Part shown: in pieces, positions 43,182 through 51,332 of the stretch
Numbering within the stretch: position 1 is the first letter of the stretch
Layout: each line of letters opens with the position of its first letter
Source: a virus
DNA: 64,000 nt
Direction: 5' to 3' (one strand)
Virus record (IMG/VR): IMGVR_UViG_3300046665_000361
Span: 29,011 to 93,010 of that record
Program-made: the position numbers and the translations under genes
The notes under the pieces: generated by a model
What the model was told of the DNA's origin: nothing
Seen by the model: the letters and a program-made list of their open reading frames with translations, nothing else
Database searches by the model: none

Positions 43182-43973
43182 ATGGCTGAGCAACAAAAGC
43201 GCAAACCGCCGCGCGAACCGGATGTATTGAGTGATAACAAACTCGCCCTGTGGGGCGCCGTCCTGCGCGAGGGTGCTCGGTCATCCCAGCTGTGGCTCGA
43301 TAAGGACGAGAACAATCCTGTCATCAACATGGACACGGGCTACAAGACCGAAGGCAAGAACGGCAAAGAAGGCTACGCCGTCAAGGTGCGTACCCCGATG
43401 GCCCCGCGCCCGTTCCGTAGTCTGATGCGTCTGATCATCAAGGTTGCTCAGTCCCGCACGCCGGTGGCGTTCGAAGTTGACAACTGGAACTTCGCCTGGA
43501 ACTTCAACCGCGAACTGGGCAAGAACGAGCGCGCAAAAGAACGTTCCGTTATCTCCCGCTTCCAGATCGAAAAGCGCGAAGACGGCGTAGTTACTTTCGG
43601 CGTTACTGCCAGAGGCGTTGATGGCGTGGTCTTCGAGTTCAAAGAAGACGAGTATCACGTAACTCGCACCAACGGCGCAGCTGTCGATGTCAACATCACT
43701 TCGCCTGAAGCGGCTATCGCCTGGGCCGAGCAGTTGCTCGAAGTTTACTCCAACGACTTCCGTGAACGCTGGAAAGAGCCAGAGTACGCGAAGAAGAAAC
43801 GTATGGAACGCATGGCCAAGTTCGCTGACCGCAGCACCGGCTCTGGTGGCGGTGGTAGTTACCAGCAGAATCGTCCTGCACAGCAAAGTAACAATAATCA
43901 GCAATCGAACTCCGGCGGCCTGCCAGCATTCGATGGTGGTGATGATGCCTTCGACGAAGACATCCCGTTTTAA
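43182..43973 (+). CDS. Single-stranded-DNA-binding-type protein with bacterial SSB tip
   Basis: 263 aa, ATG after AAGGAAAA. The C-terminus is DAFDEDIPF, nearly the DFDDDIPF tip of bacterial SSB proteins that recruits repair partners. It is preceded by a Gly/Gln/Asn-rich linker (QQNRPAQQSNNNQQSN) as in bacterial SSBs. The N-terminal 200 residues are strand-rich and basic, with several Trp and Phe residues suited to ssDNA stacking, though no standard SSB OB-fold can be recognised by eye. Codon bias is strong, expected for a stoichiometric DNA-coating protein. It sits beside SbcD-like and RNAP genes. An ssDNA-binding role is the best guess. Confidence 0.68.
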   Translation: MAEQQKRKPPREPDVLSDNKLALWGAVLREGARSSQLWLDKDENNPVINMDTGYKTEGKNGKEGYAVKVRTPMAPRPFRSLMRLIIKVAQSRTPVAFEVDNWNFAWNFNRELGKNERAKERSVISRFQIEKREDGVVTFGVTARGVDGVVFEFKEDEYHVTRTNGAAVDVNITSPEAAIAWAEQLLEVYSNDFRERWKEPEYAKKKRMERMAKFADRSTGSGGGGSYQQNRPAQQSNNNQQSNSGGLPAFDGGDDAFDEDIPF

Positions 43974-44057
43974 CTGCGAGTTAACAGATCGACGTCATTA
44001 GACGCGGATCGCCCAACTCAAGCCTATAAGGCTCAGACAGCATACACCGCTGAATAT

Positions 44058-44088
44058 CCCAATAGTGTCCGTAATGGGCGCTATTGGG
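44058..44088 (+). terminator. Hairpin after the SSB-like gene
   Basis: 8-bp stem CCCAATAG/CTATTGGG with a 15-nt loop, in the 199-bp gap before the next gene; no clear T-run. Confidence 0.45.
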
Positions 44089-44123
44089 ACTGGCTTTATG
44101 CCGCGTATCGTAACTATTTAAAG

Positions 44124-44134
44124 CAACACATTAT
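44124..44134 (+). promoter_or_regulatory. Candidate promoter, ACACATTATA box
   Basis: CAACACATTAT, 39 bp before the ATG at 44173; the spacing matches the boxes at 4115, 20473 and 49091. Confidence 0.45.
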
Positions 44135-44172
44135 AATACGGATAGACCAAACGAATCGGAGTTGATGTACCG

Positions 44173-45732
44173 ATGGAATTTAAAATTGCCTCACACACGA
44201 CACGCAGTTTCTCAACCGTGGCAGTCTGCCACAAAGATGAACCTGAGTACACTATCAGTTGCCGAGGCTATTCCAGCGCTAAACCTGGAGCCAAACGCGA
44301 TGATGGTGAACTCGAGATCTTCGAGGAAATCAATGACTTCATAGCAACGCTATCTGAAGCCAAACAGGAAAAGCTGTTCAACCTGTACGGTCGTCTGGAA
44401 TCGGCTATCGCTTCGTACGGTGATCCTACCTTAAAGGAAGATACTCGCCTGACCGATGTGCTGGACGACATCGCTGTGAAGATCTATGAGATCGTGAAGT
44501 TTGAGGATCTCCGAGCGTTTATCACGACTTATCGAAAGATCACGTTCCCAAGTGAGCTGACGGTCGGTTACGAGACAACGGACAAGATCACCCACAGCTT
44601 CAAACAGAAGACATATCTCAAAGACGAGTACATGGACCTCACCGCCGTAATCCTCGGCCTGCGGTGCATGATTCCGATCTGGGGTTCGTTTCTGCCGATC
44701 TCCAAGGTAGAGGATGGTTCCAAATGGAAGGAGTATCGGGCGTATGCGCTGCTCGACAACACCTCCATCAAAGCCACTCCGGTATTCGACCGACTGGAGA
44801 CGTACATCAAGGCCAATACCAAGGAAGAGGATTACGAACTGGCAGTGGTGTTCAACCACCTGTCCGGTGAAGAAATCCCAGCTTACCTGATGGCTCTGGC
44901 AGTTATCCGTAAGTTGTCCGTGGCGCCGCTGTCTCACGTCAATCCGTCGGATCACCTGATGAAGGTGGTCTACAACTATGTCTGTTCCCCCAAGAACAAG
45001 ACGCAGAATATCTTTGGCGATAACATCAAACGTAAGACCGACGACGAAGGCATGGCCAACGATTCGAACGGTAGCGTCTGGGATATCTTCAAGATGAAGG
45101 AATCGATCAGCACTGGCGAGCTGGTGATCTTCGAGGACTACGTCAACAACTTCATGGAAGCCGCACAGGCTATCGATGGTGATGTGGACATTGACCGACT
45201 CAAGGAATGTGTCAAGTACGCGACAGCCATCTCGAACTACGACTATAAAGACTCTCAGATCACCATTACGATCTGGGTGCTTTCTACCGTGATCGCGCCA
45301 TGCGTGGTCGAAATGTTCGATCGTAAAACACTGTTAACTGGAACCGGTATCGCACAAGCGATCCTTTGGAAATGGGGGTTTGTACAACTCGCTGCATTAT
45401 TGACCGCTGAACCAATTAAGCTTGAGAAAGGGCAGATCCACAGCGTCCCGCCTCGAGTAGATATCAACGATGAGAACATGCGTCGTCTGGATATCATCTA
45501 TCCGTATACACTGCCGGATAGTGGTAAACTTGGCATCTCGACTAACGTAGGGGTACGTGATATCGAGATCGTTGCATTGGAGTTGCTGGGCAGTAGCTGG
45601 CAGCCACGTTGCAGCGTTGCACTCGCCAGCGAGTGTGACCGGGCTGATATCCATCGTCAAATAGATCCAACGCCAGATCTGCGGGATGAACTTGCAGAGC
45701 TGTTGTGCGATCTGGACGAATTCAAACGCTGA
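44173..45732 (+). CDS. Probable fifth subunit of the non-virion RNA polymerase
   Basis: 519 aa, ATG after CGGAG. In phiKZ the non-virion enzyme has an extra subunit, gp68, of about this size, located a few genes before the beta gene gp71-73; this gene holds the matching position. The protein is mixed alpha/beta with no sequence motif I can use. The following genes match in number and strand the phiKZ gp69 and gp70 positions. The call therefore rests on order and length only. Confidence 0.5.
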   Translation: MEFKIASHTTRSFSTVAVCHKDEPEYTISCRGYSSAKPGAKRDDGELEIFEEINDFIATLSEAKQEKLFNLYGRLESAIASYGDPTLKEDTRLTDVLDDIAVKIYEIVKFEDLRAFITTYRKITFPSELTVGYETTDKITHSFKQKTYLKDEYMDLTAVILGLRCMIPIWGSFLPISKVEDGSKWKEYRAYALLDNTSIKATPVFDRLETYIKANTKEEDYELAVVFNHLSGEEIPAYLMALAVIRKLSVAPLSHVNPSDHLMKVVYNYVCSPKNKTQNIFGDNIKRKTDDEGMANDSNGSVWDIFKMKESISTGELVIFEDYVNNFMEAAQAIDGDVDIDRLKECVKYATAISNYDYKDSQITITIWVLSTVIAPCVVEMFDRKTLLTGTGIAQAILWKWGFVQLAALLTAEPIKLEKGQIHSVPPRVDINDENMRRLDIIYPYTLPDSGKLGISTNVGVRDIEIVALELLGSSWQPRCSVALASECDRADIHRQIDPTPDLRDELAELLCDLDEFKR

Positions 45733-45761
45733 TCATCACAACGAATATCCAGGAGTAGAAG

Positions 45762-47342
45762 ATGAAGATTGTTAAACTGACGATGCTGGAAAATCGCGGG
45801 ATCGCGGCGCCAGTGATTCGGTCGTACACCACCAAGCTCAAGAAAGAGCATACGGACATCTTTGCAAAAGCGACTGACCAAGGTCGCCGCATCACCGCCG
45901 ACCGTATCTCCAAAGTCACAGCCAACGTGTTCGGTCCATCTTCCCGACATAAACACGTCGCCCACATCGATGGCGGCTGGGACGAAAAGCGGATCATGTT
46001 TGCGATGGTGGTCGAAATGGCCAGCCGTTCTCGCAGCAAGACCTACAACTACATCGTCGGCTATACTGACCATTCTGGCCACAGCCTGATAGGCCGTAAG
46101 GTCAAGTTCGATCGGAAGATGCGGTTGTACTTCAACACCATCACCCAGATCCACATGATCGAATCAGAATGGCGCGGTAGTTCCATCTGGCAGCCTCGCA
46201 TGCAGCGCCATGATCAGATCCTGAACCGTACTGGTATCTCAGGCTTTGGTCGTACCGAGAACCGCGGCGACAATCGTCCAGTAACTACTCGTCCAACGGA
46301 CCTGTTCCGCCGGGGCGGTTCCGACAAGTCGTTCGGTGCAATGCTGAAGTCCGATGGCGGTACTACCAACCTGACTGGTGTATTCAGCGGTATTCTGCGA
46401 GCATCGAGCCGACTGAACAACAGTCCTACATCGATGCTGACTCGTAGTCTGCAAGCACTGGCTGGTGCAGGGGCCAATCCAAATGACGCCTACATGGGTG
46501 ATGCGGACGATGCGGAGACCCTGGAAGCGGCGCAGGATAAGGTTGAAGAAACCATTATCACCGAAGATCCACTGATGGAGCAACTGAAGAAAGAGAGCAA
46601 CATCATCTCTTCGGGCTACATCACGTTCGGTGAACTGATGGACATGAACCCAGATTTCGATGAAGATCGTCAACTGGGCTTCAACCTGTACAAGCCAGCT
46701 CGCGATGAGTTCCAGTCCAACGCAAGCTTCAACGAAGATACCAACGAGACCATTGCGGCTACCATTATCGCAAACCATCTACCGACCATCATGATCGGTT
46801 CGATGTACTCGAAGGTGGCTGACCTGGTGCTGCGTAGCAATCCTCGCCCTGGAGATCCGGTGGTAGAGAGTGCTCACCCGTATCCATTCGTGGATGGGAT
46901 GGACATCGATGCAAGCTTCCCGTACTTTGAAGATCAGATCACCCACGTCATGATCAACGAAGTTACCAACGGCGGTGTCTTTGATGTGATCGCGCACATT
47001 GATGCCAACATCGATACAGAAATAAACATCAGGATCCGCATCGACGGCGGGGAAGAAGCACGCTACACCTTCCCAGCTTACGCTGACGGTCTGTTGGCGC
47101 CAACCATGGACAACTCGCTGAAGTCTCTCGGCATCTTGTCCAAAGGCGTAATCGATCTGGCGGCTGGTTTGCACGAAGCGCGTTTGGATGCTTCGCCGAA
47201 CCACACCAAAACACCGAACATTCTGACCTCGTCAGACGTGGCCGGTGCTCGCGACGATCGGGATCGCCGTTCCAGCAGGGATGAAACTCGCAGCCGCGAC
47301 GATCGTAGCGGTAATCGTTCACGGGGTAAGTCTATCATCTAG
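45762..47342 (+). CDS. Candidate nuclear-import factor (phiKZ gp69/PicA position) with RD/RS tail
   Basis: 526 aa, ATG after AGGAG. It stands directly after the gp68-like gene; in phiKZ that position is gp69, reported as the import factor Imp1/PicA needed to bring phage proteins into the nucleus. The N-terminal 150 residues are basic and alpha/beta. A Ser/Arg/Gly-rich linker spans about 160-225, and an acidic folded second half follows. The last 31 residues are an Arg/Asp/Ser tract like those in the neighbouring gene and the shell protein. Synteny is the only support for the function. Confidence 0.5.
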   Translation: MKIVKLTMLENRGIAAPVIRSYTTKLKKEHTDIFAKATDQGRRITADRISKVTANVFGPSSRHKHVAHIDGGWDEKRIMFAMVVEMASRSRSKTYNYIVGYTDHSGHSLIGRKVKFDRKMRLYFNTITQIHMIESEWRGSSIWQPRMQRHDQILNRTGISGFGRTENRGDNRPVTTRPTDLFRRGGSDKSFGAMLKSDGGTTNLTGVFSGILRASSRLNNSPTSMLTRSLQALAGAGANPNDAYMGDADDAETLEAAQDKVEETIITEDPLMEQLKKESNIISSGYITFGELMDMNPDFDEDRQLGFNLYKPARDEFQSNASFNEDTNETIAATIIANHLPTIMIGSMYSKVADLVLRSNPRPGDPVVESAHPYPFVDGMDIDASFPYFEDQITHVMINEVTNGGVFDVIAHIDANIDTEINIRIRIDGGEEARYTFPAYADGLLAPTMDNSLKSLGILSKGVIDLAAGLHEARLDASPNHTKTPNILTSSDVAGARDDRDRRSSRDETRSRDDRSGNRSRGKSII

Positions 47343-47381
47343 ACCTGCCGTACCACTTAATAGAAAGAAAGGACCAACACC

Positions 47382-48671
47382 ATGGCTTCAAAGTTGGACA
47401 AGCTGTTGGACTTCTATCGGAAGCAGCTGCTGGATGTCAACGTCTTTGACGAAGGCGATTCCGGCATGATGTGCTATCTGAAGAAGACCAAGAAAGATAA
47501 GGTCGGTAAGATCGAACCCGTCACGTTGAACAAGACGCGTCTCGTATTGCCGATGCTCCAGTTCTGTCGTGAAGGCGACTGGTCTGACCGTACAGCGTTC
47601 CACCCGCTGGCAGAACAGATCAGCGAAGGCCCAAGTCCAGTGCTCAATGCCTTCAAGAGCTACGTACGCCTGCGCTTCAAGGTCACCATCATCGAACTCT
47701 GCAACTCCCTGGCCAAGCTGGCAGTGGAAGTGGATCGTCAGAAAGGCATGTCGGCTGAAGCTGGCAAGTACATGCTGGCCCTGGCCGAGATCGACGAGAA
47801 AGCCGTCGACATGTTGAAAACTGTCCTGGACTCATCGACCGATGCTCCGGAAAAGCAGATCATCAACTTGTTCCTGAAGAACAAGACCACCGACGGCTCG
47901 CTGCGCGCCTGTCAGGTCTCGTTCCCGATCATGGATGACGCCGACAGCGGTGACAACAGCAAGTTCTTCGGCGTAGACAAACTGCGCAAGACCAAAGACA
48001 AAGCTCTGATTGTCGCGGTCCTGGACTACGTGCTGGGCGATGCGGCGCAACGGGAAACTTACAGCTCCGGCTCTAAGAACACCAACTCTCCGTATTACCA
48101 CAGCCTGCTGCTGTCGTTCCGTAAGTTCGCCGAGCATCTGAACAAGCTGATCGATCTTCACTCTGCGAAGTGTGAAAATCTGGCGGCGTTCAGGTTCAAT
48201 CTGGACTGGACCGAAGAACTGGATAACTTCCAGGAATTCGCCAAGCAGAACGGCGTAGCTGTCCCAGCACTGCCGGGTAACACCGGCCTGGAAGAAGACA
48301 AGATCGGTGAGTTCGAAGCCTCTGGCGATGATCTCGGCGGTGCTGATCTTCCGTGGTACAAGGACGAAGACGAGAAGCGCCGTGACCGGGAATCTCGCAG
48401 TTCCCGTGATGATGATCGACGTCCAAGCGATCGAGAGGAAAGTAGCGGCAAGCGCAGCTTGTCTGAAATCCTGAACAAACGCCGTGAAGGGCGTGATGAT
48501 CGCGATGACGATCGTGATCGTAACTCTGACCGTGACCGTGACCGCAACTCCAGTCGTCGCGATGAGCGTCAACCCAACTGGAAGCGTCACAGCAGCAGCT
48601 CCCGTGATGATCGCGATCGCGATGATGACCGGGGTGGTCGTAGCCGTAGCGGCCGTCGTTCGATGTTCTGA
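47382..48671 (+). CDS. RD/RS-tailed protein, 429 aa, early cluster
   Basis: ATG after AAAGGA. Residues 1-310 form a helical domain with Lys-rich surface (CYLKKTKKDKVGKI) and no recognised family. Residues about 328-429 are a 102-residue tract dominated by Arg, Asp, Ser and Asn in RD, RS and RDD repeats. Strong codon bias in the domain and tail suggests an abundant protein. It occupies the phiKZ gp70 position between the import-factor candidate and the RNAP beta gene. A nucleic-acid or condensate-forming role is an inference from the tail. Confidence 0.78.
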   Translation: MASKLDKLLDFYRKQLLDVNVFDEGDSGMMCYLKKTKKDKVGKIEPVTLNKTRLVLPMLQFCREGDWSDRTAFHPLAEQISEGPSPVLNAFKSYVRLRFKVTIIELCNSLAKLAVEVDRQKGMSAEAGKYMLALAEIDEKAVDMLKTVLDSSTDAPEKQIINLFLKNKTTDGSLRACQVSFPIMDDADSGDNSKFFGVDKLRKTKDKALIVAVLDYVLGDAAQRETYSSGSKNTNSPYYHSLLLSFRKFAEHLNKLIDLHSAKCENLAAFRFNLDWTEELDNFQEFAKQNGVAVPALPGNTGLEEDKIGEFEASGDDLGGADLPWYKDEDEKRRDRESRSSRDDDRRPSDREESSGKRSLSEILNKRREGRDDRDDDRDRNSDRDRDRNSSRRDERQPNWKRHSSSSRDDRDRDDDRGGRSRSGRRSMF

Positions 48672-48683
48672 ACGGCATAGAGA

Positions 48684-48722
48684 GCGGGGAGGAAACTCCC
48701 CGCATTCTCTTTCTTTTCTTTG
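48684..48722. terminator. Bidirectional terminator between convergent genes
   Basis: 8-bp stem GCGGGGAG/CTCCCCGC with a GAAA loop at 48684-48703, followed by a T/C-rich tract. It separates the RD-tailed gene from the opposing small gene. Confidence 0.82.
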
Positions 48723-49064
48723 TCAGCTTGCGACCAAAGCGGTACGATAGATCTGCTTCAGACTCGCTACCAATTGGGCCTGAGGTACAAAGATCGCCTT
48801 GATGTTCTCATCGATAGCATTAATGGAAGTAATCCCGTTCATTACCTGAATCAGGTAATGGTCTTCCAGCGCTACGTTCTGTTGCAGCAAAAACTGTGTC
48901 AAATCGAAACGGTAAAGATATCCGTCCTCTGCCGGGATATCGACAATCCGGGTGCCTGGGTCGTCTCGCAGGTATTTGGCAAGGGAATAAATGAAGGTGC
49001 GGTAAGTATCTTCCGTTGTGTACGCATCAGGCTGCGCAATCAGGTAAGAGAGCATGCTGGCCAT
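48723..49064 (-). CDS. Small conserved hypothetical protein, 113 aa, minus strand
   Basis: ATG with GTGGGA upstream. Mostly helical with a central strand pair; no membrane segment. It is a single minus-strand gene inserted between the RD-tailed gene and the RNAP beta gene. Size and lone minus placement resemble small baseplate or virion genes, but nothing diagnostic is present. Confidence 0.75.
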   Translation of the reverse strand: MASMLSYLIAQPDAYTTEDTYRTFIYSLAKYLRDDPGTRIVDIPAEDGYLYRFDLTQFLLQQNVALEDHYLIQVMNGITSINAIDENIKAIFVPQAQLVASLKQIYRTALVAS

Positions 49065-49088
49065 GTAGTTTGTCCCACTTGTCTAAGA

Positions 49089-49099
49089 TCACACATTAT
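49089..49099 (+). promoter_or_regulatory. Candidate promoter, ACACATTAT box
   Basis: TCACACATTAT, about 38 bp before the ATG of the RNAP beta gene at 49137, followed by TAAGTGTAAC. Confidence 0.45.
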
Positions 49100-49136
49100 C
49101 TAAGTGTAACAGAAACCCACCTAGGAGCTCTGCTGT

Positions 49137-51305
49137 ATGAGTTCGTTTCAACTACCAGAAATGCTAACACCGCCAGAAATGGTGCCTGTTAGCGGACTCA
49201 ATCCGTATTGGCCTTATGTCGCTGGTGCGCGGCAGGTAATGTTTACTGGCAACCAGGCTCAGATGTTGGTGATCACTGGTGCTGATCGTAAACGGCAACA
49301 ATCAGGCCTTGAGCGTGAGCATGCTCGTGGCACATTCTCCCACAAGTTCCGCAATGACGTTATTGTCCGCGCGGTAATCCCAAGGTTTGCATCTGTACGT
49401 TTCGGAGAGAAGTTTGAAATCAATCCCCTCGACCTGGTAATTGTCGAAGATTGGAAAACGAATGAACTGGATGTTATCGAACTGAGCAAGTTCCACGTAA
49501 TGCACCAGCACTACGGGTTCGAGTTCAAGTTTGATGACGATGTCTATCACCGGCTGATGACCGAGAAGAACGCCCGCTTCACCGCAGGCACCATCATCGC
49601 CAACTCGCCGAACGTGACTCCCGACGGGGACTATACTTACGGCGTTGAAACAAACGTTGCTTACATTTCCGATCCGGCAGGTACTGAGGACGGTGTAAAG
49701 TATTCGACCAGCTATGCGCAGAAGATCACGTCCACCGGTTTTGAAAGCCGGGTGATGTCATTCGGTAAGCGGTTCTATCCGGTTAACATCAACGGTACGC
49801 TGGACATCTATAAGCCATTGCCTGATGTCGGTGAGTTCATCGGCAGTAACGGTCTGTTGGCTGCCAGTCGTCCGTATGATCAGAAGTACGATGCAGTCTG
49901 CATGACTCGCAACAAACTCCTGAAGCAGGTCTACGGTCTCGATCAAACCACCTGGGCTATCCCCGGCGCTCGTGTTGTGGACATCAAGGTGCTGCACAAC
50001 GATCGGGTGAAGAATCCGAAGTTGCCTGAAGAGATGACTCGTCAGTTCCGTAAGTATTACGAAGCTGATCAGCGCTTCTATTCGGAACTGATCAAGGTGT
50101 GTCTGTTCCGTAAAGGCAAGTACATGGCTGAAGATGTGAACATGACCCCCCGGTTATGGGCACTGTTGTACGAAGCCATTGCTCGTGCTGGCGAAAGTCT
50201 GGTAGATCAAGGCCTGTGGCCTCGTGAGCAGATTGACCTGCTGCGTATCGCCAAGAACTTCCGTGGCGAGAAGCTGGATGAGTGGCGTGTTGAAGTTATC
50301 TTTCAATACATCACCTCGGTCAGCGAAGGTCGGAAAGTTACTGACATCCAGGGTAGTAAGGGTGTTGGTGCTTCGGTAGTGCCTGACGAGGACATGCCGG
50401 TAGATGATTTCGGTAACCGTGCCGATGTGGTCATCTTCTCCAACTCTGCCGTAAACCGTTTGAACACTGGCCGTCAACATGAGGCTGTGGTAGGCGCTGC
50501 TGGTCGTGACGTCATCAAACGCATCCGTCGGAACTTCGGTTTGCCAGACGTGGGCTTTATCCCAGAGTCCCAGATCCGCAAGACTGTGTTGAACCAGGAT
50601 CTGAATGCGTTGGCAATGAAGAGCTTTGGCTACCTGATGGGCTTCTACCAACTGGTCTCGCCAAAACTGTTTACGCTGATGAGTCGCCCTAACGTGATCC
50701 CGGAAGGCCGCCACCTGAGTCACCTGATCAAGGTCATTCAAGACGGTGAGCATCCGTACGGTCTGTTCATCCACCTGCCGTCGAACTCTGGCGTCAAGAT
50801 GGACCACGTTATCCGGACTATCAAAGATGGTCCTTACATGCCAGAGATGAGTCCACTGACCTTCCGAGGTCTGGATGGGCGGATGAAGCGCACCAAGCGC
50901 AACGAACTCATCGGTCCGAACTACTATCTGTGTCTTGAGAAGACGGCAACTGACTGGTCGGGCATCAGTTCTTCGAAACTGGGGCCGTTCGGTACACCGT
51001 CCAAACTCACGAATGCGGATAAGTTCTCGTCACCTGGTCGTGAAACCGGCACTAAAACCACCGGTGAGTCGGAATGGCGTAACCTGGCAGCTGCAATGGG
51101 CGCATGGCCTTTGGCGCACATTGCGGATCTGAACAACAACCCGGTACATCACAAGGAAGCGTGTATCTCGATCTACACTTCGGATACTCCGACCAACCTC
51201 GAATCGGTCATCGATCGTGAGAAGTTCAAGTTGGGTAACCACAGACCGCTCCAGTGGGTCATCCACCAGCTGATCTGTTCCGGCAAGAATATCTCCAGGG
51301 CGTAA
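49137..51305 (+). CDS. Non-virion RNA polymerase, beta C-terminal subunit
   Basis: 722 aa, ATG after AGGAG. It aligns by eye with the C-terminal half of bacterial beta. Around residue 395 GRKVTDIQGSKGVGA corresponds to the GRHGNKG segment, and EDMPVDDFGNRADVV to its EDMPYDENG continuation. Near 595 NYYLCLEKTATD matches the YYMKLNHLVDD region, and near 643 GESEWRNLAAAMG matches GEMEVWALEAYGA. It corresponds to phiKZ gp71-73. There the gene is reported to be interrupted by an intron with an endonuclease; here it is continuous. It partners the beta-prime halves at 36820 and 51333. Confidence 0.92.
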   Translation: MSSFQLPEMLTPPEMVPVSGLNPYWPYVAGARQVMFTGNQAQMLVITGADRKRQQSGLEREHARGTFSHKFRNDVIVRAVIPRFASVRFGEKFEINPLDLVIVEDWKTNELDVIELSKFHVMHQHYGFEFKFDDDVYHRLMTEKNARFTAGTIIANSPNVTPDGDYTYGVETNVAYISDPAGTEDGVKYSTSYAQKITSTGFESRVMSFGKRFYPVNINGTLDIYKPLPDVGEFIGSNGLLAASRPYDQKYDAVCMTRNKLLKQVYGLDQTTWAIPGARVVDIKVLHNDRVKNPKLPEEMTRQFRKYYEADQRFYSELIKVCLFRKGKYMAEDVNMTPRLWALLYEAIARAGESLVDQGLWPREQIDLLRIAKNFRGEKLDEWRVEVIFQYITSVSEGRKVTDIQGSKGVGASVVPDEDMPVDDFGNRADVVIFSNSAVNRLNTGRQHEAVVGAAGRDVIKRIRRNFGLPDVGFIPESQIRKTVLNQDLNALAMKSFGYLMGFYQLVSPKLFTLMSRPNVIPEGRHLSHLIKVIQDGEHPYGLFIHLPSNSGVKMDHVIRTIKDGPYMPEMSPLTFRGLDGRMKRTKRNELIGPNYYLCLEKTATDWSGISSSKLGPFGTPSKLTNADKFSSPGRETGTKTTGESEWRNLAAAMGAWPLAHIADLNNNPVHHKEACISIYTSDTPTNLESVIDREKFKLGNHRPLQWVIHQLICSGKNISRA

Positions 51306-51332
51306 AGCCCTGGATGTTGGATAGGGGTAACC

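Noticed and set aside
49137-51305. Group I intron or endonuclease inside the RNAP beta gene, as in phiKZ gp71-73
   Set aside because: The frame is continuous and the beta motifs follow in order without interruption.
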